A DNA stretch of 64,000 nucleotides, taken from the NCBI RefSeq assembly GCF_019649055.1, contig NW_026570267.1, forward strand, positions 496,001-560,000, in the 5' to 3' direction. The notes under the pieces are model-generated. The model was not told the DNA's origin and did no database searches. It saw only the letters and a list, made by a program, of their open reading frames with translations. Below are positions 35,101-50,500 of this stretch, in pieces (the first letter of the stretch is position 1; each line of letters opens with the position of its first letter). This DNA comes from Paramacrobiotus metropolitanus. Its lineage: Eukaryota; Tardigrada; Eutardigrada; Parachela; Macrobiotidae. The position numbers were made by a program, and so were the translations under genes.

Positions 35101-38100
35101 GCTTGTTAAGGTGGACGAAGTGGCGAATAATTACTGTGTATGGTCATATTTCACAGTATGATTGACGCTGTGTGCCATGCTCAATTAAGGTATATTTAGT
35201 CTCGCTTGATTGTAGCGCTTTATGCGGTGAATAAAATACAAATTACAGCCACGCTAAAGATATCCATGAATCAAGCCATGTGTATAATACCCGTATATAT
35301 ATATCTTGCTCCATTATGAATTATGTCTGTAGCACGTCGACGTTGTTCCTTAATTGAACTTAAGAAATTTTAAAATAATTAGCATATTGTTAATTTAACG
35401 CGTCCTTGAAAGCACAACTGCGTAACATTTAAATATGCTAAAAACTACCGGTTTTTTATGCGTACAGTATTAATTAGTAATCACCAGTTCCAACAAAACG
35501 AAATAATCATTGAGTTGAAATTATAAATCTACATCTTAGAAAACTATTAGATTTAATGAATATGCATCGTTTGACTGTTTTTATCTTGACTTCAATGAAC
35601 ACATTCCACACAATTCCGTACCGCGTATAAACATTTCCTGTATAATTAGGAATAGTATTATGCATATAATGCGCATCTACCTGTAGTGTCCGCGCGCATT
35701 CCTTGTAGCTCAAATGATGTCCTTGAAAACATTGACAATTTATTTGTCATGTACGATGTAGGAGATATTCAAGCACACTGGGAAGCCATCTTAAGTGCAA
35801 ATGTGGATTGTGAATTTTAGATTGTATAGATGTAGCGCATTCTTAGTAGCTTCTAGCTTTATCAAAATGGAATTAACAATACTCTATTGTCGTACATGTG
35901 AATAAGAATGGGCATCATTGTGCAAGGGTCACACCGGGTTTAACCGCGATACATGTATGTGTCTGTAATGCTGTGTAGGATGCACTGGCTCATCATCAGA
36001 CCAGGTACAGAACGGCACCGATGCTTTGTCTATGCCGTTTCTGACACTTTTTACAATATCTGTATTTCATGAGTCGCACGGCATGTACAAGATGCTTCAA
36101 GCCAAGTTTATAATTAATGTGCACTACACTCTCATCTTTGATAATAAAGTATATTGTACTGTACTGCAAAGATGCGAGCCACACTCTATTCACGGTCGTA
36201 AGCAAAGTGGGCTACAAATCTGACATGAGTCTTGTCTGTGGTGCATCTAGAGACGTAGAGATTATGATGAGGTATCTATTATTCTTTTCATATAATGCCA
36301 CCTTGAGAAACGCATTGGCCGGTGTGTATTGCTATGCCCGGTGCTTGGTCGTCTTGAGAAACAGTTTTGCAAATGTTAAGTTCAACAGATAATTATGAAG
36401 GAGGTGGTACATCGCGGCACTGTTCACAAATGTTCGCACAATATTATCCAGCCATGGTTGTTATACAGGCGGCTATCACCCTCCAGCTTTAAAATTCCAG
36501 TTTGTGCGCTGAGGCGTTGTGCTGGTGCTGATCTCTTTGTTCTCAGGGTTAAATGATAACCATATAATTCTTTTCGCAAGATTTTACAAAACGATTTACA
36601 AACTAGGAAAGTGGTTAACCGTTAGCCTACGTCCTTGTAACAGTTTGTAGGAAAACAAAATTATATAAATATGCATATATTGTTACTACTTTATTAGTAA
36701 AAAATACGCATATTTATGTATCTGTAAGTCTATTTATAGTCTACTCCTACTCATAGAACGGTGTCTTTTACACGTGTACATGTGCTATGAACACTTTCAT
36801 GTTCTGGAAACCTACACAACAAATCAATGTTTTTACCTTAAAAAACATTAACATGTTTCTATAATCAATTCGCGAAACGTTGACGACCAAACTCCGTACC
36901 AGAAATTACTTTTAATAATTGCATCTAAATAATGAAAATCTTTCGATGGAGCTATTTGTAGTACTTTGTACCATTTAGGCATTCTGGTGTTGACACAGGT
37001 ATACTGGCTGCGTCCGTAAAAAAAACATAATAAAAATATACCTACTGAGTAGCTATAGGTACTTCGAGGTATTTTTGTTTACTGCAAAAGTTGCCTACAT
37101 ATATAGGGCAACAGTAATTCCTACAGTAGTACAAGCAAACACTTGCAAGTGTTTGTCATGTACACAACTATTTTCCCATTTGTCTCGTTGGTTATAAAAT
37201 CCGCGAACGTAAAATTCACATTGTAAGCAAAATTCTATGGTGACATTTATCTCTTTGGCCGTTTGAATGGGTAATTTGCCGCTGTACGAGATTAATGCAG
37301 AATTTTATGGCTTAATATTACTTACCGGCAACAAGTTGCACCCAGTTTGCTGTGTGCGTGCTTACAATATAATACAGGTATATTTCTATGTGTGTGTATA
37401 CACTTAAAAAGCATGTCGTGCGAGTTTGCACATTATTCAACAAGTAGATCGATGGCGGCAATATAGTGCATAGGTGTAAAAGGTTCTGACCCGATTTTTC
37501 AATGGACCATTATGGTTTAATAGTTGTTCCTTGCGACGGCTAATGTTATCGAGTGAGAACAGGCGATTCGCTTGCCGGCACATTCAAGATCACTTTAGGT
37601 ACCAGTATAACCTCTTTGATATAATTCTTGATATTAACACATGTATATGCGAGATGTTAGAGAAAGGATGTAACGAGAAGACGGCGCATGGACGATATTA
37701 TAAATGTATGAATTGCAACAGGTTATAAGCTGATCTGCAAGCCACAGACATAGACAAGCAATTTCCGACGCCGTGAACTGAAAACTTCGTCAACCTGTAA
37801 AATTACCGCCAATCTCACGGCTTGTCAGGTTGTTGGTGGTGTACGTGCCGGCATACTCGGCGCATATGCGCAGGTATATACGGCGAAGATAGACGATTCG
37901 GGGTTCGTCATTGCCGGGTATTGAATATTGTACTTTTAAAACAGCGCCCGGGGCGTTTACGCTGCATATTTACCTTTTACCTTGTAGCCAGTATCGTCAG
38001 TCGACGGAAACGCCATACCGCACACTATACCTGCATTAAGACTTTGATCTACATTTACTCACTCGGCCGATTTTTAAAGTTCTATGACTGTAAGCACGAA

Positions 38101-38424
38101 GACACCGTTAACAGAAAGATGTTCGCACTGCGTTCGGTGATGTCGCAACGCTAAGCACCGCGCGCGCTGCACAAATCCTTTGGTCAATCGAGTCTCCATT
38201 CTTCCGTGTGCTTTTTCATGCCAGATGATTATGCTTATCTATCCATAACTCTTTTCGTACAGATCTCCGAATAGCTATTGGCTACGCATAACCTCATTTT
38301 GTGGTTGACGGAAAAGAAGATTGTGCCTTATTGAACGGGCAGCCAAGTGATTAGAGCGTGACCTTTCGGGCTAATCATCGCGTCAGCCACGTTATACCGC
38401 TATCCACAAAGATTCTGCTGACTA
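32108..38424. other. Large non-coding interval upstream of Pax2/5/8
   Basis: Over 6 kb without a convincing gene. An AATAAA at 32416-32421 suits the BEN-like gene. There is a TA run near 33760 and a tandem repeat at 34444-34511. Open frames near 34452, 36026, 37531 and 37822 lack motifs and splice context. Probably intergenic DNA with regulatory elements of the Pax gene. Confidence 0.5.
34444..34511. repeat. Imperfect tandem repeat, about 27-bp unit
   Basis: The core tccaattgtgatgatctgat occurs at 34464-34483 and 34491-34510, with a partial third unit (ggagaattgtgatgatccaa) just before. Confidence 0.8.
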
Positions 38425-38518
38425 ATGGTGCAAATGGATTTAAGTGCTGGACCGATGCAGCCGCATATGCAGGAAGATGTGGGAGGAAATGGCGGCGGCG
38501 GAAGCTCGAAAAAGAAAC
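38425..38518 (+). CDS. Candidate first exon 1a of Pax2/5/8
   Basis: ATG at 38425 preceded by an in-frame TGA, 31 codons ([15 protein letters not shown], then a Gly run and SSKKKR), and a strong donor AAAC|GTAAGT in phase 1, the phase required by the first paired-domain exon. It lies 12.7 kb upstream of that exon. Joining would put Arg where the paired domain normally has Gly. Attribution to Pax rests on phase and the lack of any other partner nearby. Confidence 0.5.
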
Positions 38519-41500
38519 GTAAGTCTGCTGTTTAATACGAAAGCCGTTAAGTTTCACCTACAGATTATACGTTTTGGCACAAGATCATTATGAGCGTTAT
38601 AGATATACTAATTGTAAAAGCATTTGTTGTGTTTGTGAAAAAATAACGTTTCGCTCGGGGTATATGTGATGAGCCGTAGATGAATAGAGCCGTGGTTTCT
38701 TTTTCAGAATGTTCAATAATTCAAACAAACAAATTATTTCTCGCGTGGTTTCTCATGGAAGCAAGTAGCTTTCGGGTGCGCTGCCTTGCTCCACCAGTCG
38801 AGTTTATCATCAGCGTTAGGCATGGAAAAGTTTTGTTATTGTTATTTATCATAGCGATATAGTTAAGGTTTTGCAGTCAAGCGCAAGAATTCTTTAACCA
38901 TTTAATGGCAGTCGAGCTAGCAGGCAAGTTTGTCTTATTCGACATAAGTCTCAGCTAAGTTTTAGAAAGTTCAGCTGTTGGGGAATAGGCAACGCAATAA
39001 CGCCATAATTTTTCATACAAATATGGGATTAATGTTTCATATTTTTTAACGACCAGTGTCCGTTACATAGTTAAGCGATTACGTCCCGCTCACGGCATAT
39101 CCATGTGCATGCAATTTGCATGTAAGGTAAGTTACGATGAACATAACTACGTATACTTATACATAGTTTTGCATATACTCTTATTTTGTTTCTCGTTTAA
39201 TAAAAAGCGTAAAATCTTTAGCTGTCAAGTCTTATCATTGTGTTGACAGTTAACGTGTGGACAACAGCTGATATTACCGATATATTTTTTTGAAATTAAT
39301 ATATTGTACCTATACTGTATGTATATCATGATTAATTATGCATTGCAGTCTTTAATTTGGATTCGATTAGTACAGTTACATTGCGTGTGCACAGCTGTGC
39401 ATGAATATATTGCGCCATGATTCGTTTATGTAATTTTGTTGTAGATAATTCTGCGTAAGAGTTCACAGTGTTCGTGAGATTGTTTTCTCCGGTGCAAAAA
39501 CAGAATAAACGAATACTTTTCTAGCACTGCTGCTCATATACTTCCATATTAAATCGTTACAAGTCATATAGGACCTCGTGATATCTGTGACAAAAGCCAA
39601 GATTTTTTCTGCATTTTCTACTCGGCACCTCTTGTCACCGCTAATACGTTTTCGAATCAGTTTTTAAGGCTGATGACCAGATGGCTGATTTGAAAGTTTG
39701 ATGATTATTAAACACCATACCCAACAAATTTCTCTTTTGGAATCGATCGCCAGTTTGCACTGCAATGCCGCGGGGGAAACTGCACAACGAGTTCCAGCCT
39801 CAGATTTGTAAATTTTCTGGCACACGGAGATGTATAGGCTGTGCGCGGTATTAGCTTTTCGAAGATAATTGCAAGACGGTGTATAAGGCATTGTCAGCGT
39901 ATATATGCCATCGTCTACAGCCGAAATAATATTCTCATGAATTTTCCACTTGCCCCATCTCTAGAATGCCTACTGGGGCGTTTTTGTCAAAAGTGTAAAT
40001 TGCCATAAATGCCTGAATCTAAATAATTTTGAAGGAAAATGTCAGACCCCCACAATTCTGCCTCGTATACCGGTTTTAGCGATAAATATTGTACACTGTG
40101 GTCAGCTTCGTTCCATCAGCAGGCTTAAGCAAACTGTAAATTGTAACAGATTTACTACACGGCGGGTATCCACTTATTGGACAATTTATAAATTGACATG
40201 AGACATGATCAGCAGGCGCTAGGTGCAGCGCATATAAAAATGTCCCAGGTAAACGTATCCAACCACCCAACATCTACCGTCACACGGATTTTGATATTAA
40301 ATCAATTTAAAAGGTGTTGAATGTGGCCTTTAGAATTATTGATTTCCCGCCATGCAGTCGCGGCTGTATAGTCGTTTACCGTGCGGCATTCTGATCAAAA
40401 AGTACGACATGACAGGTAACAGGTTTAACCGGCCGGTTTCGATAGCCGATTATTAACCGGTGTGGATGTTGTATTGGTTTTCCGATCCTTGTACAATTTA
40501 TCTAAGTACTGAATACAAATTGAGTTTTCAAGTCGTCATAATCAGTATTTACTTTAACAAATGTGACGTTTCCACAGAAGGCTAGATTGACAGTTTTCGC
40601 GGCTTCCGAGGAAGCCACTGCGGTATGCCGCTATGCTGTGCAGTTTCGCACTTGACAAATTAAAATTGTTTATACTCTGTAACTACGATATGAGCGGAAA
40701 AGCTTATGGCGCTTTGTACGCATTACGCATCTTAATTTATTTCATGCGCATCAGCTGCAATAAAGAAATTTAGAAATCATAATTACTGTATATGAAAACG
40801 CGTTATCCGCAGCCGCGCCTTTCTTCATTTACAACATTTAGATATCACAGTATTTATCACATTAAATCAAGTGATTCTAACTTGGGCTGTTGGGCAGAAT
40901 ACCTAGGGTAAGCAGGCTAAACCCTGTCATTAGTTTAGTAGTTAGTACGTCAATCTATAGAGTTTGATATATTTAATTCACACTGGTTTATTTGATTGCC
41001 AAATCAGCAGCTATCAGTGTTGGTGTGTACTGTACCTGTACATAATCATGCGCAATGTTGGGTGACTTAAGTTCACTTAACGTGGTTTCCCCGAGATTTC
41101 GTATGCTTGGCGTTCGCACCGGTTGAGGCGTTAACCTTAAATGAATATTGAGTTTTTTCAGAGTACCGGGAGGTTATTTAGGCGGTTGAATGTTAAAAGC
41201 TGTAGATACAAACAAATTTGTTGTTTCTTGGTCGCATTTCCTTGAGAAAAATCGGATGTTTGTAACCACATTGTATGCTTAAACGGCTATACTACTGTTG
41301 TGGATTGAGCCATTGGTCTATGACCTCGAGAGCTATCGGTGTTTCTTGCAAACGCTACCCGTATGTGGTTTATGATTCTAACGTTGTAAATCGCGTGCAA
41401 TAAAAATACTTGTCAAGTGCATGTTCGCATTTAACGTTTTAGATTTTGACATAAAAACTACTGGCAGAATTTCTTTGCGTATTATTTTCTGTGATCGAAC

Positions 41501-44500
41501 AGAACACACTGTTTAAGTGTCGCATAAAGCGTATACATATAAATACTTTTAAATACCGTATTGTACTACATGTTGATAAGGCAAAATTAAAATCGAATAA
41601 ATTTTGAAATAAATTTGAATTATTATGAATCGAATTGTGAATGATGAATTATTCTAATTTGTTTAATAAATTTTGAATTATTATGAATCAACAGGTTGCT
41701 TTGTAGATTGCTGTAGTTTTCAAAAAATTATTTGTGGCGTAATGTTTTGATGATACCTGCATGTTACACCTACGCGGTGAAATTATACGTTTAATGAAAT
41801 GCGTCTTTATCGGTTTTGAACATGTTCATATTTATTAAGTTATGAATTTGATCGGAAAATTATGCCTACAAGGATTTGATTAATTGTCTCGCCATGGTGC
41901 TCTGGTAAGGTCATCAACTTGCGCAGGAACGAAAAGTTTTCGAACTTTTTGTGCGTGGTACTGGCAAGAGCCGTTTAAGCGTCGGAAAAACCATCTGACC
42001 GGGCTGACAACAAGACAGTAACATGTCTCAGCTAAGATCGTCAACTCGCATGGCTTGCCACCTTCAAAAACGATGCGTAAAAAAGTGGAAGCGTGGCATC
42101 GGTGTATAGTGATTGGGTAGTGCAGTTGTTAAGAAGCTCTGTTTCAAATTTGGTTAGAGCTACCCCGCTCTCTTATGTACAGCGGTCCGACGTAGCACAC
42201 AGGGAAAATAAAACACCGCTTTGCTGTTTGCTGCAAGAGTTCTGCACCATTTGTTCACCATAACAAGATGTTTTTACACGGCCTCCGTGATCGTCATTGT
42301 GTTATTGCCCTTCAGAAAATGATCATTTTGTTCAGCAGTGCGCAACGAAGTCGGCGCGGAAACAGAATATAAAAACCCTGTCGCAATGGATATTTTGCCG
42401 CATATGTTGTGCATCTTAAAAACCGGATGAAAACTTTGTTACAACTTTTGAATTACTATGAGTAGTCTAACCTGGTTTTCCAATATTCTGCTCAATGCTG
42501 AGAAATATATGCGCCATGTATAGCAAAACAGGGTTTATTGCGTATTTGATATAAAATTACTGCTTGTACAGACTTAATGAATTGTAGTTTAATCTTCGTA
42601 CTCTACATAATAATGTAACGATGAGAACAATAAATTTGCCTCTAACTCGGCACTTCCGCTCACAGAGTGACTTTTGGGTGTGATTCTCTCATGGGAACCG
42701 TCCGCTACATCACAAATTATGTGATCTACTAGACCGATACTGGCCCAGCGACTTTTGGGTGTGTTATTGAGAAAATTTTAAAATTCATACGAGAAAGTGT
42801 GGCATCCACTGGCTAACAGTTGAGAATGATTGTGACTTGTACAATTTCACCTTGACTTCTCATCCTAATTAGACCTATCCCCTCTGTACCTATATCTTGA
42901 TGCAGTCCACTAAGTACTATACGGGATGCTTTAAAGTTTACAGACGATAATAATCCATTGAATAGACAGGAAACGATTACATTTTATTAAGTTTACGCTC
43001 CCTGTGCGATATGTATTAAGTATTCAAAGTCAGAATGAAAGCCGTGCGATCGGCGTCGATAGGTCGGCATAATCGCTGCTGACTGTTCGCTGCCTTTGAT
43101 ACCGGTTTTACACTACAACTGGTTAGAATAGGTTTTGCATAACGTATCCAGTATGTGCCGCTCGGGTTGGGTGTATTATCTGGAATTCTCAGCCAGTAAA
43201 AATAAAGCCCTTTTTATTAAACTTATCTTGTAGAATATAATTATAAGCCTGCGGGAGCAACTTACTGCAGGCCTTAAAAATGAATTTTTTGCTTCTATGT
43301 TACATATTTTAGTGAAATTATTTTTCTGATTTCGGAAGTAGCATGTATATTGTGTTCTTTTTTTACACCGATTCGCGCGAGTTAACATCTTTGGTCTACC
43401 TATGACTAAATAGAAATTGTTTAGCGATATACTTTGATCAGTGTAGTTGCAGCCGTATTTAAATCGTAGCATGTACCTTTTAAATTTTAAAATGTTTTGT
43501 ATTCATGTCGTTCGGCGCCTTATTGTGTTAATCAATGTTCTCCGGCAAAATTCTTTCGCAGTATAATAAATACCATTAATGATAACAATATGAAACGATA
43601 CGAATTAGACACCGCTTTTCTAGGGTATCGTAGACGTATTGTCGAATGACGTACCATTACAGTACATAAAGCATTTATTCGCATTCTTACCTGAAGACCT
43701 TTATTAGGTGCACGATGTTACTGATCAGCTGTTTCATATGCGCGGATTGAAGTGTACCTCTGTATGCCTCTCTTTCAAGTTATGAGCAGCCCAGTTTTAA
43801 TTTTGCTACAGAGTTCTAGGTTTATATTAGAGATTGTTTGCAGTTGGTATGCACTCTTTTAGAATTGTGAACAATGTGTTGTCGCAAATGGAGTGAGTAT
43901 AAATAATATATGTTTGCGAGAACATGGATTTCGAAGAATGCGTAAGCCGGTATTTGGGCTTAATTTGAATAAAAAATTTGTTTATAAAGTTTGTTAATGA
44001 TTTTTTATTTAATGTTCTGAAAATATGAATACGATTTTTTGAAAACATGTTGTGATATAGTGTTTAAGAGAATGTGGTGTCAGGAACCAGGGAAATTAGT
44101 TTGCCCTCCCGGCAAAAGGTGGTAAATTGTCGGCAAACGGCCTTGACGGAACCTTGTTAAAATTATTATTGTGAAAGGTTGCAACGAATCTCATCCGCTC
44201 AGCACAGCATAGTTGTTTTGCGGTTGCAGGTGAGGTGACTTGCAGAGTTATGTCTTGTTCGTACAGGTTTTTATTGCGTGTTTCTGTTGACCAAGAAGTT
44301 AACGCCGATGGAATATCGCGCATAATACTTTGGCACAGATCTCACTTCTACCAGTCAGCTACTTTTGTTTGTCGCCAAATAATCCCGTGCTAATTTTTCA
44401 GCAATACGCTGACCGCCAACAAGTGGGAAAAACTTATTCGAGGTTAAACCGACATATTCTAGAGCTTCATATTTTTCAGACTTTACCTTATTATTATTAT

Positions 44501-47500
44501 TACCTTTTTACTATTATTATATTATTATATATTATTATAACATTTGTTTTACGTTGCTTTTCCGGAAATAAAGCTTCAAAAATTCAAAATTTTCTCCAAA
44601 AATTCTGAAATGTTGGCGCCATTTAGCAGATATTTTGCTGACAGAATCTGATAACAACCAATAAAATGGTCTAATACAGAGAAATGCACGGTTTCATATT
44701 TGGTATTAATGAAGCTGAACAGAAGATTTGTGGCCAAGTCTGCCATTACACAGAGATGCCGGTATAGGTTTCATGCAGCGGAACGTCTTTGTTCTTTCAT
44801 ACATTTTGACAAAGTGTTTCCGGTCAGCTTGCGGTGCAGCTGCCATGAATCTCGAAATATATATTCCACTACGAAACTTTCCCTTATAATATTACATTAC
44901 TGTCAGTATAATTTGAACATTACAACGAAATTGATTAACTTCATCTCAGATTTTTACGCTATTGAAAATTTAATGTAAGTTGCACCGGCATGCATTAATT
45001 AAGGTTCGCAGCACGGTATAGTATATACTTCAGCTATTGATATTTAGCATTTACATGATTATCAGCGAAGTATGCCCTGTGCAGAAAACTTATTACTGTT
45101 TTAATGGTCAGACCGTAAATTACAAAAAATAGTCAACCAGGCTTTCAGTACTTCCATGTTCTCTTAGCGCAGGCGTTAGGCGTGGTATGTCCGTCCACGT
45201 GTGTACCAGGGATCGGAAGATACGTTCACTGCGTAGGACGAGCGCGGTATTCTGCAAATTGTGCAGACGAATTAGAAACTCTTAGTGCCATACCGATGTG
45301 AACACGTTTTCAAACGGCTAATTTGACATTTTTTTGCCTCCCGAGATCCGGTGCGAAAGATGGTGTTCGTACAATATATCTTTAACAGTTACACACACTC
45401 AAAGCATAGCTACCGCATATATTCATTTAGCAGCGGCATTTAAGCCAGCTGAAACGGAGAGTTGAACGATGTGGTGCAAGATAAACATGTCGCACCAGCC
45501 ACTCGCAGAGCGAGAAAAAAACCTCAAGGAGAAACAAACCGGTTTTCTACCAGCTCTGTTGGTTTTACTGGTAGCAAATTAACAATATCCGCTCTTAGCC
45601 AAGCTGTGTAAATAGCATTATTACCACTGACCAATCTGACAAGATACGGATGCGATGCTGCCGATCGATTTCGCGCTGGTCAAATGCGGCATTGTAAATG
45701 CAATGTGTACTTTCTAAAAGCCGGTTTTCTTTCTTTCACCTGTCCGGTGCGTTAAGGTTAGCGATTTTATATTATAAGATGCTACAGTCCAGAATTGAAG
45801 AAATATTTATTTGACAATATTCTCGAATTTTATAGTAATGATGCCATGAAGAAACAAGGAAATAACTGAGCGGATTTACAGCTTTGTCAATGATTTAATA
45901 ATTACATTGTTAGTAATTTACTTTTAATCAAAAATTCTGGGAGACCTTTACAAAATTTCCGGATGTCCGCACAGTGTGAATCACAGGCGGTATGGTGCAA
46001 CGGTAGCAAAGGGAAACTGAGATTTCTTCCATTGACAAGTGATAACCTGTGTCGGCTGGTACGGTAACCTGAGCCGAGCGGCATGTGTATGGCTACATGA
46101 TTAAATTCACATATTATGAACATGGTATTGGTATCCTATTAACAACTTGTCCTCATTTGCCCTACGTAAGACTCATGGCATAAGAAAATGAATGGGAAGA
46201 CCATTTGTGATCATTAGTGATTGCGATAATGAACCTCAGCGCGCGAGACAAAGAACAGCCATTCAGCAGTTTATCCACTTCTTTTTAATGGTGTTGAGTT
46301 CATTTGCGAACAGACATCTGTCTACACCGACAAAAATAGCAACTGGCTTCTGTGCTGCAGCTTGCGACATCAACGAATGGTTCTAATGACCAACGAAATT
46401 GTGATGTTCGAGTTTACCCGAGAGTCAAGAGTTGTCCAGTCAGCGAACAAACTTTAAAGAATCAGAATAGTGAAGGTAAATTAGATAACTATGAGAATAA
46501 TAACAAAAGCAAATCTGCTATACTTACACAGTTATACATATAAATCAAAACAATGGCCCTCGTAAAATGTCAGTCCTGTATTATGCGATTGTGAGCTCGA
46601 TCACAGATCTAATTATGAACAATTTCCGATAAAGCATAAACGCCACACCATCCACGCGACCCTGACAAAAGCGAACATATACGAAGTACAATGTAGAATG
46701 AGTTGTATGAAGGAAATGCTAGTGCATCCCATGGGATCAAACATATTTCCGAACGATGATGCGGATTACTGTATTGGAATAATGTGTTGAGGAGGTTTTA
46801 ATTACTATCCCAGCGGTCTCCACTAAAATATGGATGTAGAGAGCGATTTGTAATCGGAAGCACAGTTGGGCGTAATCGGAAGTTGAGCAATGTTCTTCCG
46901 TAACCAGTCGGAATAGAGGAACGACGCGGGCCGGCAGCGCATACGACCGTTCCCAAACACACCACATGCTGAACTTCAATACACCGCAAGCTGAAGCGCA
47001 CTACCGCAGCGCTTAACATTGCAGCCGCCATTGCTTACAACTTGTACAACTGTAAATATCCATAACCGTGAAGTGTGTGTAATTGCACATATTAAATTTG
47101 CAGACAAAACTATCTTCTTTGCCGTTAATTTTTGCTCGTACTCCTGGGTTATTATACGATTGATCATACTATTAATGACTATTAATGCTGCATACTGCAA
47201 AAAAATATTCCATTAGTAGTTATTGTATAGTGTATACAATTAAAGTCGTTTGGATAATATGCAGACTTAATGCTAACCACAATCGGGTTATTCGGGGTAC
47301 AACGTACAGAGTTTAGTTTGGATTCTACTGACCGATAATAATTTATCATCAAGGCAACCATTTCGGTTCCACTTGATTTATGATCCAATCCTTAAACACT
47401 GCTTATTACGTCTGTATGTAGTAAGGAAAGTCATAACTTATTTGCACAGATATAGTTTTAAAATTGTCCGCATTTGGCCGGCCAGAGAAAATTGGAGTGG

Positions 47501-50500
47501 TTTATCTTTGATATTAATGGTAGGGATGAATGAAATGATTTATTAGTACGCTAACCAAATCTTACCCACGCTTGTATTATAAGTGTATCCTGACTTCATT
47601 TCTGTCAGGCATACATACACACTGCACACATACCGGCGTATAAATGCAGAGAGTGACGGCGATATCTTGTTTAGCGTGCACAGCCAATCAGAAGCAAGTC
47701 CCAAATGCCAATAATATCAAAAATCAGTCGTCAGTCAGAGAGACTGCTCTTAATGTACACACTGTACACACTGCGTTCGGCGATCCCTGTAGACTTGACG
47801 GCGATCTCCATCCATTAATGAGCAGTGTGCCTGTGAAACACGGTTGGGTTTTACTGTGTGAAAATGTTTTATATGCGCATTTGTAGCGTCAGGTTGAAAT
47901 AAATAGCCCATAGTACAAGTTGGTGACCTTTACTCATACAGCCAGCGAGCGAGTGCATAGGGTGTGCTGGCATAGCAGCAGGAAAACAATCCGTCTCGCA
48001 CAGCAAGCACTTTCCGTTCGAATATGGTGAATGGAGATTTCTTGCTGGGAGCCTTAACCATACACGATTCATCCGGTAAATTATTCCGTTTTTATTTGTG
48101 GAATTGACCGATTGATCGCGGACGTCACATTCACTTTTCCACTTGCACATCAACCGGCAACTCAAGACTCTACATTTCTTTTTACTGCCAGAGAAGGTTT
48201 TCGTAACACTACCCGGTTTTTTCTCCTTTTTTTCTCTTCAACATTAAATAGATCGCGCACCATGAGTTTGTGTCCGGGTGTACGCAATGGCAATGTGAAT
48301 TCCCACTACCATTCGCATCCAGCATCGGCGACGCAGTCCTTTATGGATTTATCCACGGCTGCCGCTGCTTACCGCTACAATCGCAATGTTATGGAATACT
48401 ATTCTTGTAAGAGTAAGTAGTAAGTGCAAAAGTGCTGCAAATATAGAGCTGGCGCTTTTCCACTACCGTTTAGTTAGCATTAAACCAGCGGGAAGTCAGA
48501 TTATGTTAAGTTTTCATGCATCATCAGCTTCACTGTCGCGTTGCGGAGAAAAACATGCCTAATTCTCCACTATGCGCGATCTTCTGGCGTATGCGCCGTT
48601 GTTAGTTGGTAAAAAGACTCTATATATAATGCGGCCAAGTCATGTGCATCCAATCTGTTAATTTTAACTTGTATCGAAAATACCCGAAAGGTGTTGCAGC
48701 ATGGCGCAGTTTAGTGGTGTCCATTAATTTTCTGCATATAATTTTGTCCGGCTAGTTAGCTTTCGGCAGTCGGCGGCGGTGGCGCGCGCTACGCTATTCT
48801 TTGCGCTACTGGGCGCATAGTAGAGGGCTTTTTACAGGATTACGGTTGCGGAACAGTGACAGCGATTTCCGCGGCCGGTCGCGCGGTTCGGCGCTGGTTT
48901 TCTGTGGTTTTCTCCCGCGGCCGAGATTCACCGTTCCGGTACTTTTTACCATTTGACATTACATATGTGGACACTCTCCAGTGCAGTGCGTTTTGTTAGG
49001 GATGATATGTGATAAGTATGGTGTGCACGAGTAATTATCCGCCGACAGCGCCGGCTTTTTCGCCGTGAAGGATGGGTATTTAAACATGCGCTGGGACATG
49101 ACGACGCGCTGCGCTGGGCAAATGACCGGTCTCTGTATATGTGTATATGTGTTGGCCATTTAATGTACGAAGCGTGCTCCACGACTAATGTGGGCTCCCC
49201 TACCGAGTGGGGCTTATGAAGTAAGGTTCTGGAAGAGAGCACCTAGGAACCGTAGCGGATGCATGACATGACGGCAACCAATTTTCCTGTTATGCTTTGT
49301 TAAACGAACCTACAACACTGTAACCGAGCCCGTATTTTCCCGGTGGTTTACGTTAATTACAGTGCGCTGTGCGCATCAGTAGAATTGTCAGCGTACGCGA
49401 AGCAAGTGTTGGTGCTTAAGCACTTAACGGTCAGTCAAAACTCACGCCAAGTAGTAGTTGAACTGCACAATGTTTTGCCAAAAAATTGTATTATGCGAAA
49501 TTGTGGCAACGTAATTAACGAATGCTGACACTTCATTTATTTGACGACGTCCAGACGTACGCGACTAATAATTTGCAGAATTATTAAGCAAACGTAAAAC
49601 AAAATTATCAAACAGAATTTTTTTGTTAATAATATTTGACTAATAAGGCTGACATGCCCAACATACATCCATATCTGCAATATTACTTTTATGAACAGAT
49701 TTTACGTGGTATTCCTGGTCGGCGGGCCGGTGTACTCAGCCTAAAGAAATGTTGACGTGTCGGATGATTTGTGTTTATTTATTTATGGATTCTTTGTGTA
49801 CAAAGGCTTCCGCGTTGAACGACAATTTGTAGCATATCAATTGCTGTGCCGCCTTGACCAGGTTTATGGACATTTGTCACGTACAGCATAATATAACCCA
49901 GTAACTCAATTTACGCATAATGACCGATGCCAAATAGTTAATCTCATACGCAATTATCTTGCTTTGATAAAATTTTATACATGTTAGTATTTTACAAAAG
50001 TGAGGTTCCATTCGGGTGGGGCTTAATGTTTAAAACTGCGATCTTATGTAAGTGAAAGCAGTTAAAAGTTGATCCAAATTTATTAGATAAGTCCTCACCA
50101 ACCTATAGCTGTTGAATATGATGTGACATAGAATATGCATTAGCATGTATCCACGCAAGTGTCACACACAAAGAGTTATTGTATGTTTATGACCGGTAAT
50201 TATCACACAATAGACACATCATGCAAAATGGTGATTTGTTTAGGGATTGGTAACATTATAGAAGCATAAATGCCTTTTTATGCATATTTAGTTTATCAGA
50301 GTAAGATGAAAAATTTATATGATAATCGAAATGCTGTTGACTGGAGTCACCTTAACAAGTTTTTTTTCACCAATCACTGTAAATTTTAAACTATTTTATA
50401 TAAAATTAAGCAATAAAGTTTAAAGGTTATTCTGCAAGAATCAATATGTGACTCAATGGCAGCACTACCAACCAAGAAAGAAAAGTTTAAAAATTTCCTT

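Larger units (their letters stand above)
38519..48261. other. Large first intron or intergenic DNA
   Basis: Nearly 10 kb with no supported exon. Contains AT-rich direct repeats near 41596-41690 and an ATT microsatellite near 44488-44540. Open frames near 43176, 44330 and 44700 show no motif. Likely regulatory DNA of Pax2/5/8. Confidence 0.5.

Noticed and set aside
37531-38154. Two open frames upstream of the first Pax exon
   Set aside because: No family motif and no fitting splice sites; composition is like the surrounding non-coding DNA.
38340-38400. tRNA-like text (gattagagcgtgacc and flanks)
   Set aside because: No B-box and no cloverleaf could be folded.
44330-44978. Open frames near the ATT microsatellite
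   Set aside because: Low-complexity, AT-driven frames with no recognisable domain.
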